DNA of 64,000 nt from Bacteroidetes bacterium MedPE-SWsnd-G1 (GCA_001874265.1 MPDD01000007.1:1-64000), one strand, 5' to 3'; shown: positions 1 to 10,874, numbered from the stretch's first letter. Notes: generated by a model from the letters alone, not told the origin. Translations and numbers: made by a program.

Positions 1-47
1 GGCTACCAAAAAATGATAGCCGCTTCTAAATATAATTTAATAAAAAA

Positions 48-509
48 CTATTTCAATTCTCCAGGACGTGCCGAATACGTAACTTTTAATGCATTGATTT
101 CTCTTAACTCCTTTTTAATGTCATTAATAGTACCAACACTACAGTTCTCATCTGCTTTTATCATGGTTGTCATATAATCACGCTCGTCTTCGTTAATTCC
201 TTCACGAGCAGCAAAAATAAAACTTCTTACTTCCTTTACATCCGATATCTTATCGTTCAATTGAATCTTATCTCCTTCTCCGTAGGCATCTTTATCTTGA
301 GCTTCACCTACATAGATATAACTAATCAATCGTTTGTCTTGTAATTTTTTAATTTCCGTTGCATTTGGAATTTGCTGTGCTACCATAACAGTAGTTTCAC
401 GCATTGTTGTTGCAACCATAAAAAAGAACAATAACATAAATACAATATCAGGTAACGACGCCGTATTAATTGGCGGCAATCCTTTTTTCTTTTTGCTAAA
501 TTTAGACAT
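48..509 (-). CDS. exbD: ExbD/TolR-family biopolymer transport protein
   Basis: Short protein with one N-terminal TM segment (PDIVFMLLFFFMVATTM) typical of ExbD; adjacent to second ExbD and MotA/TolQ/ExbB gene. Confidence 0.88.
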   Translation of the reverse strand: MSKFSKKKKGLPPINTASLPDIVFMLLFFFMVATTMRETTVMVAQQIPNATEIKKLQDKRLISYIYVGEAQDKDAYGEGDKIQLNDKISDVKEVRSFIFAAREGINEDERDYMTTMIKADENCSVGTINDIKKELREINALKVTYSARPGELK

Positions 510-524
510 GTATTCTTTTTTTAA

Positions 525-1154
525 TTAATTGTTTTCTGATTCAGAAATAATCTCAGGGTACATTGCACGAATTCTTTTAATCTTCGATTTAATAGACTCA
601 TTAGCTTTATCCTTTTCCAAGGCAATTACTAAATCTGAATATGAAATTCCATATTCCTCTTGAGATAATCTATTTCTTAAAGTTGTATACGCTGCTCCTA
701 ACTCATTCTGAACTTTAATAAACATACCGTACGACGTACTCCTGTCTGTTTTTAAAGAAATTACAGCTTTATTAGGATGATCTGATGATTCCGGGTCTTT
801 TGCCCCTTGACACCAATCACATTCCTTTCCAACTTCTTCTCCAAAAGGAATTATTGCATTACCTATTCCTCCTCCGTTATCAATAAAATCCATTGCCATT
901 TGGCGAACATCTTTTACTTCTTTGTAATCGCCTTCTATTAAAAGGTCATCATTCTTATTAAGAATAACTTCGAATACGTTCTTTTCTTTAATAACTGGCG
1001 GTGGTGGCGCATCTATTGGTTGCTTCTCCGGCAACCTACGCGAAATTCCTGCATCAACATCCATCGTTGTCGTTACTAAGAAAAATATCAATAGTAAGAA
1101 CGCGATGTCGGCCATAGAACCTGCGTTAATTTCTGGTGTGTCTCTTCTTGCCAT
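525..1154 (-). CDS. exbD: ExbD/TolR-family biopolymer transport protein
   Basis: N-terminal INAGSMADIAFLLLIFFLVTTTMD signature of ExbD. Confidence 0.9.
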   Translation of the reverse strand: MARRDTPEINAGSMADIAFLLLIFFLVTTTMDVDAGISRRLPEKQPIDAPPPPVIKEKNVFEVILNKNDDLLIEGDYKEVKDVRQMAMDFIDNGGGIGNAIIPFGEEVGKECDWCQGAKDPESSDHPNKAVISLKTDRSTSYGMFIKVQNELGAAYTTLRNRLSQEEYGISYSDLVIALEKDKANESIKSKIKRIRAMYPEIISESENN

Positions 1155-1162
1155 GTCCTAAA

Positions 1163-1627
1163 TTAATTTTTAGCAAACATATCCTTTACAGACCCCCATA
1201 ATACTGAAGCCAAACCAATCGCTCCTAAAAAGTAGGAGAAAATGATAAGTGCACCTGCATTTTTAGAAATTGATCCCTTTTCACCAAATTCGATTACTTG
1301 TCCAAATTTGTTAGTTACTTCTCCATCACTAGATACAGAATATGCAATGATAAAAAACACCGCTAATAGTCCAACACTTAAAAGTGCCTTTTTTAATGCC
1401 GCACCGTTTTTCAACAGACCCAACAATGAGAATCCTACGGCTAAAACAGTCGTTACTACAAGCATTACTATAGTAAAGGAAACAAATGGATCTACAACAC
1501 TAGTTTGCAATTCAGCATCAGTCTCAACAGCCTCACCACCCATAATAACTCTTACTAAAAGAATTATACCAATAATACCTAAAGCTGCGGCACCATATTT
1601 TGCTATTGTATAAAATTTATTTGTCAT
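1163..1627 (-). CDS. Small multi-pass membrane protein in the ExbB/ExbD operon
   Basis: Several hydrophobic segments; sandwiched in same-strand operon. Confidence 0.7.
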   Translation of the reverse strand: MTNKFYTIAKYGAAALGIIGIILLVRVIMGGEAVETDAELQTSVVDPFVSFTIVMLVVTTVLAVGFSLLGLLKNGAALKKALLSVGLLAVFFIIAYSVSSDGEVTNKFGQVIEFGEKGSISKNAGALIIFSYFLGAIGLASVLWGSVKDMFAKN

Positions 1628-1633
1628 AATGTC

Positions 1634-2371
1634 TTATTTTTTGTGAGCAACCAAAAGGTCTACTAATGAGATAGAAGCATCTTCCATATTATTTACAATA
1701 CTATCAACTTTTGCGATGATATAGTTGTAAAAAATTTGAAGTATAATTGCTACTACAAGACCAAATACTGTTGTTAATAATGCTACCTGAATACCACCTG
1801 CAACCGTTGCTGGAGACATTTCGTTAGATGCAGCAATATTATCAAATGCTTTAATCATACCAATTACAGTTCCCATGAACCCTAACATTGGTGCCAATGC
1901 AATAAATAATGTTAACCATGAGATGTTTTTCTCTAATAATCCCATTTGAACTCCACCGTAACCAACGATAGCTTTTTCTGCTGCTTCAACTCCGTCGTCA
2001 GAACGATCTAAACCTTGATAAAAAATAGCTGCAACAGGTCCTTTTGTATTTCTACAAACTTCTTTAGCTGCTTCAACACCTCCAGATGCTAATGCTTCCT
2101 CAACCGAACCAATTAACTTCTTAGTGTTTGTAGTTGCTAAATTCAAATATATGATTCTTTCAATAGCAATTGCAAGACCTAATATCAAAGCAATTAATAC
2201 AATCCCCATAAAGAAAGGACCTCCTTGAATGAATCGTTGTTTTAGTTCTTGATGAAAACCTTTTTCGCCGTCAACTTGTTCTGTCTGTGTGTCATCCTGT
2301 GCATACGTTGTTTGCGTCGTTCCTAAAAACAATAATCCTGTAATTGCTAGGATAGTAAATAATTTTTTCAT
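1634..2371 (-). CDS. exbB: MotA/TolQ/ExbB proton channel family protein
   Basis: Conserved APMLGFMGTVIGMI and GGIQVALLTTVFGLVVAI segments; N-terminal signal-like extension. Confidence 0.92.
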   Translation of the reverse strand: MKKLFTILAITGLLFLGTTQTTYAQDDTQTEQVDGEKGFHQELKQRFIQGGPFFMGIVLIALILGLAIAIERIIYLNLATTNTKKLIGSVEEALASGGVEAAKEVCRNTKGPVAAIFYQGLDRSDDGVEAAEKAIVGYGGVQMGLLEKNISWLTLFIALAPMLGFMGTVIGMIKAFDNIAASNEMSPATVAGGIQVALLTTVFGLVVAIILQIFYNYIIAKVDSIVNNMEDASISLVDLLVAHKK

Positions 2372-2452
2372 TGTGTAATAATTAATTGTTATTTTATTAA
2401 ATTAGATTATGGGTTAAAGATATAACATTTTTGCAAAAAAACAATTTAGCGC

Positions 2453-2538
2453 GGAGAGAAAGGGATTCGAACCCCCGATACAGTTTCCCGTAAACACGCT
2501 TTCCAGGCGCGCGCCTTAAACCACTCAGCCATCTCTCC
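2453..2538 (-). tRNA. tRNA-Ser(GGA)
   Basis: Cloverleaf with long variable arm; 7-bp acceptor GGAGAGA...TCTCTCC; T-loop GGTTCGAACCC-like; anticodon GGA in CTGGAAAG context on minus strand. Confidence 0.93.
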
Positions 2539-2725
2539 TAAATTGCAAAATTTTGCGATTGCCAAGTAACAAAAAAATGTTGGTTCGTGAAAGTTTTATT
2601 TTTAAATAAACAATAATTAAAACTTCACTAAGACTTTAATAAAAATCAATCTTTTTATTGTCAATTGTTTAACGATTTTCTTAAATCTCAATTATTCTTC
2701 TAAGCAATTTCAAAACTGCGATCTT

Positions 2726-3757
2726 TTAACGCATCATTTCACCTCTTAATGGTGTTTCAAAAACCTCTTTAAATTGAGTATTCGGAATTTTTTCACCTAA
2801 CAGATACATTAATTTAGCCAAAGCACTTTCAGTTGTTAAGTCTTTACCGCTTATCAAGCCTATTTTTTTTAACTGAACACTTGTTTCATATAAACCAAGT
2901 ACAACACTTCCACTTGTGCACTGCGTAGTATTAACAATTTTAATGCCACGTTTTATGGCATCTCTTAGAGCATTCACAAACCATTTATCTGTAGGTGCAT
3001 TTCCTGATCCAAAGGTTTCCAATACTACACCTTTTAAACCATCAATTTCTAATACGCTACGCACCACCTTTTCAGTAATTCCTGGAAATAGTTTCAACAA
3101 AACAATATTCTCTTCTAATCGCTTTCTAATTTTAATTTTTTTAAACCTTCTATTTTGTAATAATAGGTTCTCACTAAATTTAAGATGAACCCCACTTTCA
3201 CCCAATGCTGGATAATTCGGAGAAGCGTATGCCTCAAAATTTTCCGCACTGACTTTTGTAGTTCTATTTGCTCTGTACAATTTATATTCGAAATACAAGC
3301 AAACTTCTGAAATTATAGGCCTTCCTTTTTTCTGAGCAGCCGCGATTTCCAAAGAAGTTATAAGGTTTTCTTTTGCATCTGTTCTTAAATCTCCAATTGG
3401 TAATTGTGAACCTGTAAAAATTACTGGCTTTGATAAGTTTTCGAACATAAAACTAATTGCAGATGCTGAGTATGACATTGTATCCGAACCATGCAACACC
3501 ACAAACCCATCAAAATTGGAGTAATTATCTTCAATTACTTCGGTAATTGTAATCCAATGTTTAGGATTCATATTTGAAGAATCTATTGGCTCTTTAAATG
3601 TATAACTTTCGATTTCACAATTTAAATGTTTCAATTCTGGAATATGTGTAAGTAATTTATCAAAATTAAATGCTTTCAAGGCTCCAGTTTCAAAATCCTT
3701 TGTCATACCTATAGTACCTCCAGTATAAATGAGTAGAATCTTGGGTTGTTTTGCCAT
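2726..3757 (-). CDS. ansA: Type I L-asparaginase
   Basis: ILLIYTGGTIGM N-terminus and VVLHGSDTMSYSASAISFM motif. Confidence 0.93.
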   Translation of the reverse strand: MAKQPKILLIYTGGTIGMTKDFETGALKAFNFDKLLTHIPELKHLNCEIESYTFKEPIDSSNMNPKHWITITEVIEDNYSNFDGFVVLHGSDTMSYSASAISFMFENLSKPVIFTGSQLPIGDLRTDAKENLITSLEIAAAQKKGRPIISEVCLYFEYKLYRANRTTKVSAENFEAYASPNYPALGESGVHLKFSENLLLQNRRFKKIKIRKRLEENIVLLKLFPGITEKVVRSVLEIDGLKGVVLETFGSGNAPTDKWFVNALRDAIKRGIKIVNTTQCTSGSVVLGLYETSVQLKKIGLISGKDLTTESALAKLMYLLGEKIPNTQFKEVFETPLRGEMMR

Positions 3758-3843
3758 TTTGTCGTTAATTTTGAATTGGAATACTTTATGCAGTAAAATT
3801 ACGTATTAATAATAATTAAATTGAAACTCTAAAAATATTAAAT

Positions 3844-4518
3844 ATGGTAATAGGATATATAATTTTTGGTGTAATTGCATTGGCAGGTTGGATGGTGCAA
3901 TCCAAATTAAAAAGTAAATTCAAAAAATACTCGAAATTGACATTGCAAAATGGAATGTCAGGAAGAGAAATTGCCGAGCAAATGCTAAATGATCATGGGA
4001 TTTATGACGTACAAGTTATATCTACACCAGGTCGATTGACAGATCACTACAATCCAAAAGATAAAACTGTAAATTTAAGTGAGGCCGTTTACAATCAAAG
4101 AAACGCTGCGGCTGCCGCCGTTGCGGCTCACGAAGTTGGGCATGCCGTTCAACATGCAACCGCGTATTCATGGTTACAATTCAGATCTAGTTTAGTGCCA
4201 ATGGTTGGTATTGCCAGCAAACTTTCAATGTGGGTAATTATGGCCGGTATATTCTTTCAGTCATTCCCGATCTTATTACCACTTGGAATCGTATTATTTG
4301 CAGCAACAGTGTTCTTCAGCTTTGTTACATTACCAGTAGAATACGATGCAAGTAATAGAGCCTTGGCCTGGCTAGGAGATAAAAACATGTTAACGCAAGA
4401 AGAGCAAGCTGGCGCACATGATGCTTTAAATTGGGCTGCGCGGACATATGTAGTTGCTGCACTCGGCGCCCTTGCTACACTAGTATACTATATAATGATA
4501 TACGCAGGACGAGATTAA
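3844..4518 (+). CDS. Zinc metallopeptidase, YugP family
   Basis: AAHEVGHAVQHA zinc-binding HEXXH-type motif plus membrane segments. Confidence 0.88.
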   Translation: MVIGYIIFGVIALAGWMVQSKLKSKFKKYSKLTLQNGMSGREIAEQMLNDHGIYDVQVISTPGRLTDHYNPKDKTVNLSEAVYNQRNAAAAAVAAHEVGHAVQHATAYSWLQFRSSLVPMVGIASKLSMWVIMAGIFFQSFPILLPLGIVLFAATVFFSFVTLPVEYDASNRALAWLGDKNMLTQEEQAGAHDALNWAARTYVVAALGALATLVYYIMIYAGRD

Positions 4519-5004
4519 TTACAAACTAATTTGTCTGTCAATATGTTGATCTAGCGATATAAAAGTTTCAGTTCTAGCAACTCCTTTTATATTTTGAATC
4601 TCAACGTTTAACACATTCATTAAGTGTTCATTGTCTCTACAAAGAATCTTAATAAAAATAGCATAATTCCCCGTGGTATAATGACTTTCAATTACTTCGG
4701 GGATTTCCTTTAGTCTTTTTATTGCTGCCGAGTTTTTACTAGCAGCATCCAAAAAGATTCCAACAAAGGCCAATGTTTTATAACCAAGTACTTTCGGATT
4801 CAATACAAATTTTGAACCAGCAATTAATCCTGAGGCCTCCAATTTTCTCAAGCGTTGATGTATAGCAGCGCCTGAAATTCCAACTTCTCTAGCTATACTT
4901 AAGATTGGTGTACGTGCGTCGTCAATTAACTTTTTTAAAATAATCTTATCTATACCATCAATATGTAAGGACTTATCTTTCATTCGAGTTGAATTTGAAA
5001 TCAA
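4519..5004 (-). CDS. Lrp/AsnC family transcriptional regulator (start may be internal Met, MKDKSLHIDG)
   Basis: N-terminal HTH (LDxxDKxIL...ARTPILSIAREVGISGAAIHQRLRKLEASGLI) and AsnC C-terminal domain. Confidence 0.92.
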   Translation of the reverse strand: MISNSTRMKDKSLHIDGIDKIILKKLIDDARTPILSIAREVGISGAAIHQRLRKLEASGLIAGSKFVLNPKVLGYKTLAFVGIFLDAASKNSAAIKRLKEIPEVIESHYTTGNYAIFIKILCRDNEHLMNVLNVEIQNIKGVARTETFISLDQHIDRQISL

Positions 5005-5013
5005 AAATAAAAA

Positions 5014-5045
5014 AATAAAGGATATGATTTCTCATATCCTTTATT
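5014..5045 (-). terminator. Rho-independent-like terminator after accC
   Basis: Perfect inverted repeat AATAAAGGATATGA-tttc-TCATATCCTTTATT. Confidence 0.7.
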
Positions 5046-5069
5046 CTATATTATAATTTGAAACTAAAA

Positions 5070-6410
5070 CTAAGCTTGCATTTCAAAATCTTCCATAAAC
5101 TTCGTTGTATAATTTCCTGCAACATAATCAGGATTATCCATCAATTGTCTGTGGAAAGGAATCGTAGTTTTAATTCCCTCAATAACAAACTCATCTAAAG
5201 CTCTCTTCATTTTATTAATCGCCTCTTCCCTTGTTTGTGCTGTTGTAATCAACTTTGCAATCATAGAATCGTAATTTGGAGGAATGCTATACCCGGCATA
5301 TACATGCGTATCCAATCTCACTCCATGACCTCCCGGTGCGTGTAAAGTTTCAATTCTACCCGGTGAAGGTCTAAATCCGTTATGTGGATCTTCTGCGTTA
5401 ATTCTACATTCGATTGAATGTAATTTTGGCTCATAATTTTTTCCAGAAATTGGAACACCTGCAGCCACTAATATTTGCTCACGAATCAAATCAAAATCAA
5501 TTACTTGTTCCGTAATTGGATGCTCTACTTGTATCCGTGTATTCATTTCCATAAAATAGAAGTTACGGTGCTTGTCAACTAAAAACTCAACAGTACCTGC
5601 TCCTTCATATTTAATATATTCTGCTGCTTTCACAGCTGCTTCTCCCATATCCTTTCTTAACTTTTTGGTCATAAAAGGAGAAGGAACTTCTTCTGTTAAT
5701 TTTTGATGACGTCTTTGAACAGAACAATCTCTTTCAGATAAATGACATGCTTTTCCATAAGAATCTCCAACAACCTGAATTTCAATATGGCGTGGTTCTT
5801 GAATCAACTTCTCCATATACATGGTATCGTCATTGAACGAAGCCATTGATTCTTGGCGAGCATCATCCCATCCTTTTCTAAGACTTTCTTGTTCCCAAAC
5901 TGCACGCATACCTTTACCTCCACCTCCAGAAGTTGCTTTTAGCATAACGGGATACCCCATTTCTTCTGCTAATTTTTCAGCATCTTCATAAGTATCAAGA
6001 ACACCATCAGAACCAGGAACAACAGGAACACCAGCTTCTATCATAGTTGCTCTAGCTGAGGCCTTGTCTCCCATTCTATTAATCATTTCGGCAGAAGCAC
6101 CAATAAATTTAATATTGTGCTCTTCACATATCTTAGAAAATTTAGCATTTTCTGACAAGAATCCATAACCTGGATGTATAGCATCTGCATTTGTGATCTC
6201 AGCTGCTGAAATAATATTAGAAATCTTTAAATAAGATTCTGAACTAGGCGCTGGACCAATACACACTGCCTCATCGGCAAATTTAACATGTAAACTATCA
6301 GCATCTGCAGTTGAATAAACCGCTACAGATTTTATCCCCATTTCTTTACAGGTTCTAATAACTCTTAGAGCTATTTCACCTCTATTTGCAATTAATATTT
6401 TTTTAAACAT
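5070..6410 (-). CDS. accC: Acetyl-CoA carboxylase biotin carboxylase subunit
   Basis: [21 protein letters not shown]-grasp motifs, [13 protein letters not shown]. Confidence 0.97.
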   Translation of the reverse strand: MFKKILIANRGEIALRVIRTCKEMGIKSVAVYSTADADSLHVKFADEAVCIGPAPSSESYLKISNIISAAEITNADAIHPGYGFLSENAKFSKICEEHNIKFIGASAEMINRMGDKASARATMIEAGVPVVPGSDGVLDTYEDAEKLAEEMGYPVMLKATSGGGGKGMRAVWEQESLRKGWDDARQESMASFNDDTMYMEKLIQEPRHIEIQVVGDSYGKACHLSERDCSVQRRHQKLTEEVPSPFMTKKLRKDMGEAAVKAAEYIKYEGAGTVEFLVDKHRNFYFMEMNTRIQVEHPITEQVIDFDLIREQILVAAGVPISGKNYEPKLHSIECRINAEDPHNGFRPSPGRIETLHAPGGHGVRLDTHVYAGYSIPPNYDSMIAKLITTAQTREEAINKMKRALDEFVIEGIKTTIPFHRQLMDNPDYVAGNYTTKFMEDFEMQA

Positions 6411-6466
6411 AACTCAATTGAATTAGAAGTTTATAAATTTAAACTTCAGAATTAATAGCAAACTAA

Positions 6467-6961
6467 CTATGATGGATCTACCAAGAATAAAGGTTGCCCA
6501 AACTCAACTGGTGAAGATTCATCTACCAACACCTTTACAATTTTACCAGATACTTCTGATTCAATTTCATTAAATAATTTCATTGCCTCAACAATACAAA
6601 CAACTGTATCTGCTTGTACTGTATCTCCAACCTCAACAAAATTCGGTTTATCTGGAGAAGGTCTTCTATAGAACGTTCCAATAATTGGTGATTTTATTTC
6701 TATGTATTTAGAATCATCACTACCTGCTGCAGGAGCTGCATCTGCTGGAGCCGCTGCTGGTGCCGCAGCCGGCGGCGCTGTTGGCGCAACTGCCATAGGT
6801 GCTGCTTGAGCCATCATTGGTGCTTGATGCACAATTGTTGTTTCAGGAGCACTAGATCCTGCCTTAATCGTGATTTTAAAATCTTCTCTTTCTAATTTAA
6901 CTTCGTTAACTCCAGATTTGGAAACAAATTTAATTAGGTTTTGAATATCCTTTAATTCCAT
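6467..6961 (-). CDS. accB: Acetyl-CoA carboxylase biotin carboxyl carrier protein
   Basis: Ala/Pro linker and biotinylation motif CIVEAMKLFNEIE. Confidence 0.97.
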   Translation of the reverse strand: MELKDIQNLIKFVSKSGVNEVKLEREDFKITIKAGSSAPETTIVHQAPMMAQAAPMAVAPTAPPAAAPAAAPADAAPAAGSDDSKYIEIKSPIIGTFYRRPSPDKPNFVEVGDTVQADTVVCIVEAMKLFNEIESEVSGKIVKVLVDESSPVEFGQPLFLVDPS

Positions 6962-6998
6962 AAAATATAATTTTTACGTTGATTTTTTTTATCTATTA

Positions 6999-7997
6999 TT
7001 ATGAATTGTATGCCCATTTAAAATAAATAGACCCCCAAGAGAACCCTCCACCAAAAGCAGCAAATACAATAGTATCTCCTTTTTTTAATTGAGATTCGTA
7101 ATCAGCCAAAAGTAATGGTAATGTTGCTGAAGTTGTATTTCCATATTTTTCAATATTTATCATAACTTGCTCTTCTGCTAAACCAATTCTGTTTGCCGTC
7201 GCGTCTATAATTCTTTTGTTAGCTTGATGTGCAGCCAACCAATTTACATCTTCTTTTGTTAGATTATTTCTGTCAAGTATTTTCTCACTTACATCAGCCA
7301 TATTAAATACCGCATTCTTAAATACAGTTTTTCCATCTTGATGCGCAAAGCACTCATGTGCTCCGAAAACCTCTCCTTTTTTAAGCGGATTAACAGATCC
7401 ACCTTTAAGCACTCTTAAAAATTCTCTACCAGAACCATCTGTTCTTAAATATTCATCTTGCAATCCTAACCCTTCTTCATTTGGTTCAAACAATACGGCT
7501 CCAGCTCCATCTCCAAAAATGATACATGTTGCTCTATCCGAATAATCGATCATTGAAGAGTTCTTATCCGCACCTATTAAAAGGACTTTCTTATACTTTC
7601 CCGATTCAATAAAACCAGAAACAACAGACATTCCGAATAGAAAACTCGAACAAGCCGAATCCATATCAAATGCAAAAGCATTTGAAGCTCCTATTTCATG
7701 TGCAACATATGCACCTGTACTAGCAGCTTGCATATCTGGTGTGGCAGTTGCCACAATTACTAAATCAATTTCTTTGGGATCTAATTGAGATTTCGACAAC
7801 AAGTCTTGTGCTGCCTTTATGGCTAGGAATCCTGTTCCTTTACCATCCTCTTTTAAAATTCTTCTTTCTTTAATTCCTGTACGAGTGACAATCCATTCAT
7901 CATTCGTCTCTACCATCGTTTCCAAAATCTTATTCGTTAACACGTATTCTGGAAGATATTTTCCTACGGCTGTAATGGCTGCAGTTAATTTAGTCAT
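6999..7997 (-). CDS. fabH: Beta-ketoacyl-ACP synthase III
   Basis: Cys-His-Asn KAS III architecture: DMDSACSSFLFG, AAHQANKRI, KYGNTTSATLPLLL. Confidence 0.96.
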   Translation of the reverse strand: MTKLTAAITAVGKYLPEYVLTNKILETMVETNDEWIVTRTGIKERRILKEDGKGTGFLAIKAAQDLLSKSQLDPKEIDLVIVATATPDMQAASTGAYVAHEIGASNAFAFDMDSACSSFLFGMSVVSGFIESGKYKKVLLIGADKNSSMIDYSDRATCIIFGDGAGAVLFEPNEEGLGLQDEYLRTDGSGREFLRVLKGGSVNPLKKGEVFGAHECFAHQDGKTVFKNAVFNMADVSEKILDRNNLTKEDVNWLAAHQANKRIIDATANRIGLAEEQVMINIEKYGNTTSATLPLLLADYESQLKKGDTIVFAAFGGGFSWGSIYFKWAYNS

Positions 7998-8101
7998 ACT
8001 TGAAAAAAATTTTACTTATAAAAGTGTGTCAAAGTAATGAAAATTATTTTTAAAAAAAGCCAAAAGCAATCAATTTTCATTCATTTTTGATTAAAAAGCA
8101 T

Positions 8102-8130
8102 AAAAAAACCCTCAAATATGAGAGTTTTTT
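8102..8130 (-). terminator. Hairpin between rpmF and fabH
   Basis: AAACTCTC-atattt-GAGGGTTTTTTT on minus strand. Confidence 0.5.
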
Positions 8131-8152
8131 ACATTTTTTATGTTTTTGCTAT

Positions 8153-8347
8153 TTATGCTTCAGCAGCTGTTGCATCTATAACAATTTGCCCACGATAGTA
8201 TAATTTTCCTTCGTGCCAATGTGCTCTATGATATAAATGCGCTTCTCCTGTTGTCGGATCTACAGCAACCTGAGGAACTGAAGCCTTGTAATGAGTTCTT
8301 CTTTTGTCTCTTCTTGTTTTCGAGATTTTTCTTTTAGGATGTGCCAT
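8153..8347 (-). CDS. rpmF: 50S ribosomal protein L32
   Basis: [22 protein letters not shown]; genomic context with fabH and DUF177. Confidence 0.97.
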   Translation of the reverse strand: MAHPKRKISKTRRDKRRTHYKASVPQVAVDPTTGEAHLYHRAHWHEGKLYYRGQIVIDATAAEA

Positions 8348-8349
8348 TT

Positions 8350-8898
8350 TTATTCGTTTTTATTCGTTTTTAATTCTTTTAACTTTGCCCATCTAGGGTC
8401 TATAGTTTCTTTTACTTCTTCTTTTTTCTTTTCAAATTCTTTCAACTTTTCCAATACTTCTGATTCTAATGTCCCATCCTCAATTCCTGGATGTACCTTT
8501 TTAATAGGTAAAGACAATACTACCATTTCATACATAAACTGAGCGCCATTTAATTGATAACTATTATGAGGAATAATTAAAATCTCATCATTATCGTCAT
8601 CATATTCATCGCCAAACTTTACAATTAAAGATAGTTGTCCGTTAACTTTCAATTCAAAAGGTTCTCCTGTAACGTCGCAAGCAACAATAACCTTACCCTT
8701 AGAATTAAATTCGAGATTAAACATGTTGTTTTTTTTCTCGAACAATAAATCAACTTTCAATTCAGCCGTATCAAACTCATCGTATTGAAAAAACTCAAAG
8801 AACGTGTTATCAATTTGATAACTGAATTGATGTTTTCCTAACTTTAATCCTATAAAAGATATTTCAAATTCTTTTAAGTCTTTCATTTCGAACATCAA
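8350..8898 (-). CDS. DUF177 (YceD-like) protein
   Basis: CDVTGEPFE region and [24 protein letters not shown]; position directly upstream of rpmF. Confidence 0.88.
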   Translation of the reverse strand: MMFEMKDLKEFEISFIGLKLGKHQFSYQIDNTFFEFFQYDEFDTAELKVDLLFEKKNNMFNLEFNSKGKVIVACDVTGEPFELKVNGQLSLIVKFGDEYDDDNDEILIIPHNSYQLNGAQFMYEMVVLSLPIKKVHPGIEDGTLESEVLEKLKEFEKKKEEVKETIDPRWAKLKELKTNKNE

Positions 8899-8953
8899 TT
8901 TGAGCGTGCAAAGATAAAAAAATAACTGTAAAAACTAACTCAAAGTTTATTTT

Positions 8954-9997
8954 TTATTTTCTCTTTGAAACTTTTAACACATTTTGAGTTAACTCCTTAA
9001 AATTGACTCTATTTCTATGTATTTCGATAGCACTAAATAAAGCTGCTTTAAAAGAACTTTCATCTGCCATTCCCTTACCAGAAATATCAAATCCTGTCCC
9101 ATGGTCGGGTGATGTCCTTACTTTATCTAATCCCGCTGTATAATTAACTCCATTTCCAAAAGATAATGATTTAAACGGGGCCAAACCTTGATCATGATAC
9201 ATCGCTAACACTGCATCGAAATTTTTATATGCTTTCGACCCAAAAAAACCATCAGCAGCATAAGGTCCATAGACTAATTTTCCTCCATCTTGAATTTTTT
9301 CAATGGTAGGTTTAATCACTTCTTCATCTTCTTTTCCTATTACCCCATTATCACCACAATGCGGATTTAATCCTAAAAAGGCTATTTTTGGTCTTTCTAT
9401 ACCAAAATCTTGCATCAATGAATTGTATAGTACATTCACTTTTTGAGTAATCAAATCTTCTGTTATAGCAGATGAGATTTCTGAAACTGGAATATGCCCA
9501 GTTACTAAACCTACTTTTAACTCATCCGTCATTAAAATCATTAGACTGCTTCCATTTAATTCACTTTCCAAGTATTCTGTATGACCTGCAAAATGAAAAT
9601 CGTCCGATTGAATATTCTCTTTATTAATAGGAGCTGTCACCAATGTATCTACAAAACCTTCTTTCAAACTCTTCACCGCCGATTGTAGTGAAAGAAAAGA
9701 ATATTTTCCACCAATTTCATTACTATGACCAGGTGAAACCTCAACATCTTCTTTCCAAACATTTAAAACGTTAACCTTTCCATCGACAACTTGTTTTATA
9801 TCAGAAATTACCTGAATTTGAATATTAGGTGAAACTTCTTTCTTATAAAACGATACTACCTTTGACGAACCAAATAAAATCGGCGTACAAAAATCTAACA
9901 TTCGCTTGTCATTAAACGCTTTTAAAATTACTTCGATTCCAATTCCATTTATATCACCCAAAGAAATACCAACTTTTATTTTATCTGTCGCTTCCAT
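8954..9997 (-). CDS. pdxA: 4-hydroxythreonine-4-phosphate dehydrogenase
   Basis: VGISLGDINGIG, FAGHTEYLE, AMYHDQGLAPFK, RTSPDHGTGFDI. Confidence 0.96.
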   Translation of the reverse strand: MEATDKIKVGISLGDINGIGIEVILKAFNDKRMLDFCTPILFGSSKVVSFYKKEVSPNIQIQVISDIKQVVDGKVNVLNVWKEDVEVSPGHSNEIGGKYSFLSLQSAVKSLKEGFVDTLVTAPINKENIQSDDFHFAGHTEYLESELNGSSLMILMTDELKVGLVTGHIPVSEISSAITEDLITQKVNVLYNSLMQDFGIERPKIAFLGLNPHCGDNGVIGKEDEEVIKPTIEKIQDGGKLVYGPYAADGFFGSKAYKNFDAVLAMYHDQGLAPFKSLSFGNGVNYTAGLDKVRTSPDHGTGFDISGKGMADESSFKAALFSAIEIHRNRVNFKELTQNVLKVSKRK

Positions 9998-10053
9998 TCA
10001 CTCGTTTATGCTTAAATTTGAGACCTCAAAAGTAATCAATAAAATCGAGAATT

Positions 10054-10638
10054 ATGTTTACCGGAATCATCGAAACCTTTGGAATTATTAAATCTATTGA
10101 GCATGAAAATACGAACGCTCATATTACTGTAAAAAGCGAATTTACTTCAGAATTGAAAATTGACCAAAGTGTTGCCCATAACGGCGTATGCCTTACAGTT
10201 GTTTCTGTAAAGGATGACGAGTATGTTGTAACCGCAATCCAAGAAACATTAGATAAAACAAATTTGAATACTTGGGAAGTTGGAGAATTGATTAATTTGG
10301 AGCGCGGAATGCAATTAGGGAATAGACTAGATGGTCATATTGTTCAGGGTCATGTGGATCAAACCGCAACTTGTACTGGAATAGAACCAATGGATGGCAG
10401 TCACTTATTTACTTTCGAATACGATAAATCTAACGGAAACGTAACAATTGAAAAGGGGTCTATCACAATAAATGGAGTTAGCCTGACTGTTGTAAATTCT
10501 AAAAACAATTCATTTAGTGTTGCTATAATTCCTTACACCATTGAACATACAAATTTCAAGAATTTTAAAATTGGAACAATTGTAAATTTAGAATTTGATG
10601 TTATAGGAAAATATGTTGCGCGTTTAATGCAACAATAA
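10054..10638 (+). CDS. ribE: Riboflavin synthase alpha subunit
   Basis: MFTGIIETFG start and duplicated lumazine-binding domains (GVCLTVV..., GVSLTVV...). Confidence 0.96.
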   Translation: MFTGIIETFGIIKSIEHENTNAHITVKSEFTSELKIDQSVAHNGVCLTVVSVKDDEYVVTAIQETLDKTNLNTWEVGELINLERGMQLGNRLDGHIVQGHVDQTATCTGIEPMDGSHLFTFEYDKSNGNVTIEKGSITINGVSLTVVNSKNNSFSVAIIPYTIEHTNFKNFKIGTIVNLEFDVIGKYVARLMQQ

Positions 10639-10640
10639 AA

Positions 10641-10874
10641 TTAATCTTCCTTTTTTCGGAGTTTAGACACTCCTAACAATAATCCCGAAACTAATAAAAA
10701 AACCACACCTCCATCAATTGGAGCTAACCCTGGAGGGTTTGGTGGGTTACAAGGAGGATTCGTACAAGGTCCAGGACCACCGCCACCTGGAGGACCTTGA
10801 GCAAGACCATCTTCACTTGTCAATAAAACAAAAGTAAATACTGTAGCAATACAGTAAGACACTATCTTTTTCAT
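10641..10874 (-). CDS. Small secreted Pro/Gly-rich protein with PID-CTERM-like C-terminal sorting signal
   Basis: Signal peptide, then GPPGGGGPGPCTNPPCNPPNPPG linker, then PIDGGVVFLLVSGLLLGVSKLRKKED (PID motif + TM + basic tail). Confidence 0.75.
   Translation of the reverse strand: MKKIVSYCIATVFTFVLLTSEDGLAQGPPGGGGPGPCTNPPCNPPNPPGLAPIDGGVVFLLVSGLLLGVSKLRKKED

Noticed and set aside
6720-6850. Ala/Pro-rich repeat-like DNA in accB
   Set aside because: Normal flexible linker of biotin carboxyl carrier proteins.
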